12,730 nucleotides of DNA from Mycoplasmataceae bacterium (GTDB lineage: Bacteria; Bacillota_I; Bacilli_A; Mycoplasmatales; Mycoplasmoidaceae): NCBI GenBank assembly GCA_031278855.1, contig JAITJR010000029.1, positions 1-12,730 on the forward strand, read 5' to 3'. Shown here piece by piece: positions 7,247-12,730 of this stretch. The notes beneath the pieces are model-generated. The model was not told the origin of the DNA. It did no database searches and saw nothing but the letters and a program-made list of their open reading frames with translations. The first letter of the stretch is position 1; every line of letters starts with the position of its first letter. The translations under genes and the position numbers were made by a program.

Positions 7247-9427
7247 CTATGGGTTTTTTAAATATGATACCATAGCAAATTCAATTTTTCTCGTATCTTT
7301 GTTGGCAGATAGTACTTTAATTTTTAATCTAGTTCCCAACGTAAAACGTTGTCCTGTTTTTTGTCCAACTAACTCATTGGTTTTATCGCTATAAATGTAA
7401 AAATCATTTTTCATATTTTCGAGTTTAATAAAACCTTCAATGGTGTTAGGCAATTGGACAAATAATCCGAAAGGATAAATTGATGTAACAAATCCTTCAT
7501 AAATTTCACCAATGTGTTGTTGCATGTATTCAGCAAATTTCATGGCTAATACATCTCGTTCACATTTAATGGAACGTAATTCATTTTTAGAAGATACATG
7601 TGCTTGCTCAGATAATAATGATTGCATTTCACTACGACTACCCTCACTAACATTATTTTTCGCAAATTCATACATTCAATAAATTCGATGTACCATAAGG
7701 TCAGGATAACGACGAATCGGTGATGTAAAGTGGGTGTAATCCGCTAAAGCTAAACCAAAATGTCCAATATCATTGATGCTGTATTCCGCTTTAGCCATCG
7801 TGCGTAATAGCATCATGTGAATTAAATCTAAATTAGGATTATTACAATTGTCAGCTATTCATCTCGCGATATCTCCAGGTTGTACATTTTTTAAATCAGT
7901 GGTAATTTTAAAACCCATTTTTTTAGACTCTAAAGCAAATGATTTTAATCGGTCGCTACTGGGATGATCATGAACACGGTACACAAATGGTCACTTTTGC
8001 CTTTTAGCATAAATGGTCACAGCTTCGTTAGCGGCCACCATAAAATCTTCAATCATATGCTGCGCCACTCCCGATTCATATTTTTTAATTTCAGTTGGCA
8101 CTCCTTTATCATCCACAATAACAACTGGTTGCGGTACTTCAAAATTAATATAACCACGTTGCCTTTTGGCTTGGTCCAATATTTTATGCAGTTCTAAAGC
8201 TTCGGTGAGCATGGTTTTTATTTCGTTACTATCTTGACTTAAATCATCTTTTTTGTCGAAAAAAGCATTTACCTCATCATAACTATAACGTCGATGTGAT
8301 TTGATAATGGCTGGATAAACTTTAATATCACCTATTTCTCCGCTGGCATTGATAATCATGTCACATGTTAATGTCAATCTTTCAACATGTGGATTTAACG
8401 AACAAAGATCGTCTGAAAGATTATGTGGTAACATGGGAATAACTCGATCCACTAGATAAATCGAACAACCCCGCTTAAATGCTTCTTCATCTAAAATAGT
8501 TTTAAATTTAACATAATGACTAACATCAGCAATGGAAACAGATAGATAAAATTTACCATCCGCTTGTTTTTTAACATAAATTGCATCATCAAAATCTTTG
8601 GAAGTAGCTGGATCAATTGTAACTATCGGAAGATTAGTTAAATCTTTACGAATTTTACGCTGGTAATCATCAATGTCTAGTTTTAAATTACGTGCATAAT
8701 CTATTACAGCGTCAGAAAAATCTGGTTCAACACCGTTGTCATAAACAATCGATAAAATATCGACTCCAACATCGTCTTTATGACCAATTATCCGACTAAT
8801 CGAACCATATGCTACTTTGGTTTCATACTTTTGAATTTGAATTAAAATTTTTTGACCTGATACTAAACCTGCAATGGAATCTAATTTAATATCTAAGTAA
8901 AATTTTTCATCATCTACTTTAATTTTATAGTTGTTATATTCATCAATGGTAATAATACCGACATAAAAATCTTTAGCATGTCGTACAATTTTAGTAATAA
9001 CCGCATCTTTTAAGTCAGCTTTAGGCGGTTTTTGCATTTCCGCAAACTCCACATAATCACCATTCTGAGCCCCATTTAAGTTGGTTTTAAACACATAAAA
9101 AGATGCTTTTTTTTCATTGTCCAAGGTGATGAAACCTGAACCTTTACTATTAATTAAAATAGTCCCTTGTTTAAGCTTGGCTAAATCAATCGGAGCATTT
9201 ATATACCCCATCACAATGGATTTATTTTTTAACTGTTTTAATTCTCCCGTAGTTACTAAATGGTCAATCATTCGATAAATCACATTCTTGTAATTTGGGA
9301 TGTCTTTATAATCATTTTCAAGTTTTCGTAGAATAATCCCAAACGGAATTGGTCTACCATTTTCGTTAGCAACAATGTCGATCACGTCTTGTTTGACCGA
9401 CACTACACTTTTTTTATTTGTAATCAT
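7247..9427 (-). CDS. rnr: Ribonuclease R
   Basis: 726 aa 3'-5' exoribonuclease of the RNB family; degrades structured RNA and works with SmpB/tmRNA on mRNAs from stalled ribosomes. Domains in order: N-terminal winged-helix (~10-75), cold-shock domains (~80-215, with KGSGFITL), the RNB catalytic domain with [11 protein letters not shown] at 272-282 (metal-binding Asp272, 278, 280, 281), [12 protein letters not shown] and [12 protein letters not shown], and a C-terminal S1 domain from ~639 ([20 protein letters not shown]). TGA at 7991, 7859 and 7676 encode Trp in conserved blocks. The start ATG overlaps the secG stop as TAATG; AGG at 9437-9439 is a plausible ribosome site. Stop is TAG, immediately followed by the smpB ATG. 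Confidence 0.96.
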
Positions 9428-9663
9428 TAATATTTTCCTGTAATTGTGCCTATGATCGCGACTACGAACATTGCAAACATTAAGATAAACATAGTCATCT
9501 GCAATATTTTAACGAAACCACGATCTTTAGTTTTCTTAAATAATTCTAAATCTTGACCAGCTAATGCTGTCAGCCCAGTGGTAGAGCCCGAACCTGATAA
9601 TAAAAGACCAATCAATAAACATATGATTGATATTACTAACAATACAATACTAACTCATCCCAT
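9427..9663 (-). CDS. secG: Protein-export membrane protein SecG
   Basis: 78 aa, usual SecG size. Auxiliary subunit of the SecYEG translocon. Two membrane helices: ~3-24 (WVSIVLLVISIICLLIGLLL) and ~53-73 (ILQMTMFILMFAMFVVAII). The cytoplasmic loop has the SecG-like SGSGSTTGLTALAGQDLELF and KKTKDRGF. The true start is ATG 9663 (MGWVSIV); its third codon is TGA, which hides the start under the standard code and leaves only a TTG at 9642. First gene of secG-rnr-smpB, stop overlapping the rnr start by one base. TATAAT at 9676-9681 lies 12 nt upstream, so the message may be almost leaderless. Confidence 0.9.
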
Positions 9664-9675
9664 AAAAGGACTATT

Positions 9676-9681
9676 ATTATA
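9676..9681 (-). promoter_or_regulatory. -10 box of the secG-rnr-smpB operon
   Basis: Perfect TATAAT on the minus strand, 12 nt before the secG ATG. The -35 region (TTAGTT, 9699-9704, spacer 17) is weak and overlaps a 16-bp near-palindrome (9688-9703, half-sites AGTT.GTT). Confidence 0.5.
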
Positions 9682-9936
9682 ATGTAAAGTTCGTTAACAA
9701 ACTAATGTAAGTAAAAAAATATTATTCAATGTCCCACTTTATAGTTGGTAAGTTGACTATTTTGATTCACTTAATATTAATTAAACCCATAGAATATGCA
9801 TTAGAGTTTTTACATGCGGATCATAAATACTTACAAAACTAACTACTAAGTAGGCCATATAGAAATATTATTTATTGCCCATATTATTGTTTGACGTTTG
9901 ATTTACCTTTCAAATAACTATTCCGCACCGTGTATA

Positions 9937-9970
9937 CATAACCATATTCATTAAACTAAATATGGTTATG
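9937..9970. repeat. Perfect 12-bp inverted repeat (hairpin)
   Basis: Arms CATAACCATATT (9937-9948) and AATATGGTTATG (9959-9970) around a 10-nt loop. Outside them, ACCGTGTATA on the left and TATGCATACGGT on the right give a weaker outer pairing with a bulge. It lies about 90 bp past the second lipoprotein's stop but has no T run on either side, so it is not a canonical intrinsic terminator. Confidence 0.65.
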
Positions 9971-10059
9971 CGGATGGGTATGCATACGGTGGTGAATCGT
10001 TACTGTCATTTATTGCAAATACTATCTTTAATTGACTGAGCTGAATGGCAATTCGATGT

Positions 10060-11910
10060 TTATGATGTTGGTGATACTGATCATCCTGTTTTATTTAAAC
10101 CGTTAAAGCGTGCTTTAAAAGCATTAGCTAAAGTTGAATCGCTACCTGAATAATAAATTGTGCCAGTCTCTGGGCAGTTGTAGAAGGCGTCGGAGCTGCA
10201 GTTATTTGGCAGTGCTATCGCATCAGCTGGAATATAAATAGCATTTAAACTCGTACAGTCAGAGAAGACATACTGTTCGATGGAGGCGGTGTTGCTGGTG
10301 GTAAACATGGTGGGCGGGAGTTTTAGGGTGGTTAAATTCGTACAGCCATTGAAGGCAGATTGGGCGATGGAGGAGACTTTTGTATTAGAAAGATCAACAG
10401 TGGTTAGTGCCGCACAGCCATGGAAGGCATAAGGAAAGATGTAAGTGAGCTTGGTAAGCTTGGAAAGACCGATGGTGGTTAACTTCGAACAGCCTTTGAA
10501 GGCATAAGAGTTGATGGAGGTCAAAGAGCTGACCAATCCTGAGAGATCAAGGGAAGTTAAGCTCGCACAGCCATAGAAGGCATCCTGGCCGATGGAATCG
10601 CCAGTAAAATAACTATTTAATTCACTACCCATATCGCCAACTATCATACAATTGGCTTGATCTCAGCTTCTATTAACGATGCCGATGCCAATAGTGGCTC
10701 CTTCACCATTTTCATTTTTCACTTTCTTTAGTTTCTGATTATCTTGACTAACTTCAATACCATCGATCCCGTCGATTGACAAGCTCACACAGTTTTCGAA
10801 GGCTCAATAGCCGATGGAGCCAAGATATAGATGATGATTAGGAGAAGTTTTCCAAAGCCCAGTTAAATTCGTGCAGCCAGAGAAGGCACCATAGAGAATG
10901 GAAACAGTTGCATCTGCTGAAGATGTGTCAAATTCGACTCGTCGTAAATTCGTGCAGTTTTGGAAGGTACTAGAGCCGATGGAGGTGAGGGAAGACGGAA
11001 GGGAGATGGAAGCGGCGAGGGCGGAGCAGTTATAGAAGGCACTATCGGCGATGGAGGTAATGCCTACAAATCGAATGGTGGTGAAGTGATGATCGATGAG
11101 ATAATTAGTGAAGGTTGTGTTTTTAGAAGCATCCCATACAGTTTTTTTATTCAGTATTCCATTATCAATCTCAAGATTGCAAGCGGCAAATAGTGTTTGA
11201 TCGTTGGCTAGTGTAGTAGGGCTGATGACTAAGGTAGTGGTTGCTGGTAATATCGTTATGGTTTGGGTGATGGAGTCGTAGCCATCGGCCAAAATAGTGA
11301 TGGTGTGGGGGCCAGGGGTAGGAGGATTGTCGGAGATTATGGAGATGGTGGTGGTTTTGGTTAGAGAATTGGCAGTGTCAGTCCAAGACCCAGAAGCAGT
11401 AAGGCCAGTTGGAACAGCGACAATAGGGGTTGTTCATGAAGTTGTGTTGATTTCGGTGACCGATAGGGTGGCCGTCCCTGTTGTGCCGAGTTGTAAATTA
11501 TTATCTAAAATGCTCGCACTCAATGCTGGAGTTGAAGTTGGTGGAACTGGAGCATCGGCCAAAAGGGTAATCTTGATGGAGCTATGGCCGCCTTTATCGC
11601 TTGTGGCGGTAATGGTGATATCTTGATTGGTAGGAAGTGCAGTGGTATAGTGTAATTTACCAATACTACTATTAAATTCTACTCCACTAGCAGGAAGATT
11701 GGCGGCCGTATAACTAATCTTGCCATCAATTGATGATAAAGCATGGAAAGTTTGTTCTTGACCGTTGGACATACTAGGCAGGTAATTGTTGTCAAAGCTA
11801 ACGACATCAGTAGCTTTTCCACAGCTGGCAATGCCAGCTGAAACACCAAGACCAATTGCGCCAATCGCCCCGATGCCGATTATTGATTTAATGCATTTTA
11901 TTTTTTTCAT
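10060..11910 (-). CDS. BspA-like leucine-rich-repeat surface lipoprotein (complete)
   Basis: 616 aa read with TGA as Trp (TGA at 11434, 10804, 10663, 10081), ending at TAA 10060 after GLNKTGWSVSPTS. Signal peptide 1-30 with lipobox IASC and Cys30; 28 of the first 32 residues match the lipoprotein at 1-1232. Residues ~35-125 form a putative Ig/cadherin-like region, 129-226 one Ig-like unit (the paralog has two), then ~277-590 BspA-type leucine-rich repeats. Ten cores of the form (S/Y/D)AFxxCxxL are visible (SAFYNCSAL, STFQNCTNL, GAFSGCTNL, WAFENCVSL, DAFYGCASL, YAFKGCSKL, YAFHGCAAL, SAFNGCTNL, YVFSDCTSL, DAFYNCPET), split after the fourth by a ~55-aa non-repeat insert. AAGG lies about 8 nt before the ATG. 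Probably a surface adhesin or binding protein (inference). Confidence 0.9.
10150..11080 (-). repeat. Array of BspA-type leucine-rich repeats
   Basis: About ten units of 22-25 residues in the second lipoprotein, each with a hydrophobic strand, AFxxC and a following leucine. At DNA level the plus strand shows recurring blocks such as GCAGCCA..GAAGGC followed by GATGGA, spaced roughly 66-75 bp. An irregular insert interrupts the array near 10620-10790. Confidence 0.8.
11233..11526 (-). repeat. Single Ig-like unit of the second lipoprotein
   Basis: Encodes residues 129-226 (98 aa): starts ALSASIL, contains LSVTEINTTSW and HTITILADGYDSITQT, ends ILPATTT. Homologous to the two units at 243-542 and 543-848, and begins at the same residue number (129) as the first of them. 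Confidence 0.8.
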
Positions 11911-11961
11911 ATTTTTTTCCTTTTTGATGACATGCTAAATTCTTGTTTTTAGAAAATGTCG

Positions 11962-11967
11962 TTTATA
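11962..11967 (-). promoter_or_regulatory. Candidate -10 box for the second lipoprotein
   Basis: TATAAA on the minus strand, overlapping the stop codon of the upstream small membrane protein. It would give a transcript starting near 11955, just before a stretch TTTTCTAAAAACAAGA (11941-11956) that also occurs upstream of the first lipoprotein (1292-1307). No good -35 is visible; read-through from the upstream gene is the alternative. Confidence 0.3.
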
Positions 11968-12238
11968 AAATGTTGGTTATTAGTACCGATGCGTATGCAG
12001 GATTGATTATTGGTGTTGCCAGTACAATAAACAAAACGACGATAACTATTATCAAAGCCACTGAAACTGCACCAAATATTATTACTATCAATCGTGATAT
12101 TTTACGATCGCTATCAGTTAAAACTTTAGCTTTAACAAGATAAATAATTAAACCAGCAATAAACGATAAAAATATCGTACACAAAATAATTACTAATTTT
12201 CAATTAGACGATGTCTCTTGTTTTTTATTTTCGCTCAT
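11963..12238 (-). CDS. Small two-helix membrane protein, function unknown
   Basis: 91 aa from ATG 12238 (MSENKKQETSSNWKL) to TAA 11963; Trp13 is TGA. I do not recognise a family. A short polar, probably cytoplasmic N-terminus precedes helix 1 (~14-34, KLVIILCTIFLSFIAGLIIY), a basic linker VKAKVLTDSDRKISR, and helix 2 (~47-72, very rich in Val/Ile), with a short tail ATPIINPAYASVLITNIL. No lipobox or signal cleavage site. The start is fixed by a strong AAGGAG (12246-12251) 7 nt upstream; a TTG at 12184 would cut off the N-terminus and lacks a ribosome site. It lies 42 bp after an unrecognised gene on the same strand and 52 bp before the second lipoprotein, so these may be co-transcribed. Confidence 0.75.
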
Positions 12239-12245
12239 TATTATT

Positions 12246-12251
12246 CTCCTT
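12246..12251 (-). promoter_or_regulatory. Ribosome binding site of the small membrane protein
   Basis: AAGGAG on the minus strand, 7 nt before ATG 12238. It is the best Shine-Dalgarno match in the window and decides the start, which is otherwise obscured by a TGA codon 13 codons in. Confidence 0.7.
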
Positions 12252-12280
12252 ACTTTAATGAATAGTTACAACTTTACCCA

Positions 12281-12730
12281 TTAATTCTCCCCTACCGAAC
12301 CAAACAAAAAATGATTAGTTCAATCGTATGGAGATAAAAATAATGGGATAGTATTTTCTTCCGTTCCCGAATGGAACATCAAATTTTGACCTAAAGCATA
12401 AGGAGCAAGACTCAAAGCATAATAATGAGTTTCAGATACGACTGTTTTAAAATCATAATTCAAATTTCTTGCTTCACCTGCATTTTCTCTTTTCAGTGTG
12501 AGAACAAAATTATCATACGTAATGGTTAATTTTGTTGTTGTTGTTTGGTGTCAATCTAATTCTACGGTTGTTTTATTTTTGATGTGTAATTCTATTTTGC
12601 TATGGGGATCTCCCGTAAAAAAATAGAATGAAAACGAATTAATAAATAATTGAAGGTTCACATTTTTTTTAATAAATTCATAATCAGTTTCATTTACTGT
12701 ACTACTAAAAATATAAGCTTCCGAAACATC
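12281..12730 (-). CDS. Unrecognised protein, C-terminal 149 residues (5' end outside window)
   Basis: An uninterrupted code-4 frame from the window edge to TAA at 12281-12283, with two TGA codons read as Trp (VELDWHQTTTT and SPYDWTNHFLFG). Under the standard code the frame is broken, which hides it. Composition looks like a real protein: alternating polar and hydrophobic β-rich stretches (KIELHIKNKTTVELDW, KLTITYDNFVLTLKR), few charged clusters, and no membrane helix in the visible part. No family recognised; a secreted or surface β-sheet protein is one possibility given the neighbouring membrane and lipoprotein genes. Probably upstream in the same transcript as the small membrane protein, 42 bp away. 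Confidence 0.65.

Larger units (their letters stand above)
9664..10059. other. About 400 bp without a convincing gene
   Basis: Lies between the secG promoter and the 3' end of the second lipoprotein gene. All minus-strand frames are full of TAA/TAG. It holds the secG promoter side, a plus-strand promoter-like pair TTGACT (9753-9758), 16-nt spacer, TATTAA (9775-9780), and a strong inverted repeat (9937-9970). One plus-strand frame is open from 9863 to 10153 under code 4, discussed as a weak candidate. No tRNA, tmRNA or other RNA gene could be recognised. Confidence 0.5.

Noticed and set aside
9664..10059. tRNA or other structured RNA gene
   Set aside because: No TΨC-like motif, cloverleaf, SRP or RNase P core was recognised; only the single hairpin stands out.
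10150..11080. CRISPR-like periodicity in the lipoprotein gene
   Set aside because: The recurring blocks are imperfect, roughly 66-75 bp apart, in frame, and translate to leucine-rich repeats.
10960..11626. Plus-strand reading frames in the lipoprotein genes, with similar copies near 307-909
   Set aside because: They are antisense shadows of the conserved Ig-like and repeat regions; their resemblance to each other follows from the paralogy of the minus-strand genes. No ribosome sites or family features.

Overview
The window comes from a mollicute-type genome (Mycoplasma or a relative) that reads UGA as tryptophan. Every long reading frame is interrupted by TGA at places where a known family has Trp: guaA ends in ...TIEWE, galE has LGWKPKY, metG has several (e.g. 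[10 protein letters not shown]) and rnr has RIYWMYEF. Read with translation table 4, the fragments join into full-length proteins. DNA is AT-rich, genes are tightly packed, promoters show TATAAT boxes with weak -35 regions, and lipoproteins carry a mycoplasma-style lipobox. I cannot place it to species.

Layout. (1) 1-1232, minus: the N-terminal 410 residues of a BspA-like surface lipoprotein (signal peptide and Cys30, an Ig-like region, two tandem ~100-aa Ig-like units, start of leucine-rich repeats), cut by the window edge. (2) 1233-1374: its leader, with a 10-bp poly-C/G tract and a strong hairpin/T-run terminator. (3) 1375-4979, minus: a tight operon guaB - guaA - galE. (4) 4980-5223: divergent promoter region. 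(5) 5224-6780, plus: metG. (6) 6812-9663, minus, convergent with metG: operon secG - rnr - smpB. (7) 9664-10059: about 400 bp with no convincing gene but a perfect 12-bp inverted repeat. (8) 10060-11910, minus: a complete second BspA-like lipoprotein, paralogous to the first. (9) 11963-12238, minus: a small two-helix membrane protein. (10) 12281-12730, minus: the C-terminal 149 residues of an unrecognised protein.

How it fits together. The centre is housekeeping: GMP synthesis from IMP (guaB, guaA), UDP-glucose/UDP-galactose interconversion (galE), methionyl-tRNA charging (metG), Sec export (secG), and RNA decay plus trans-translation (rnr, smpB). This core is bracketed by two direct-oriented paralogous surface lipoprotein genes, which look like the adaptive part of the window: tandem Ig-like units in different copy number, leucine-rich repeats, and, for the first copy, a homopolymeric G tract in the leader that is a candidate phase-variation switch. 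The most interesting observations are this tract with the adjacent terminator, the paralog pair as recombination substrates, the IMP dehydrogenase without CBS domains, and the likely near-leaderless metG and secG transcripts.
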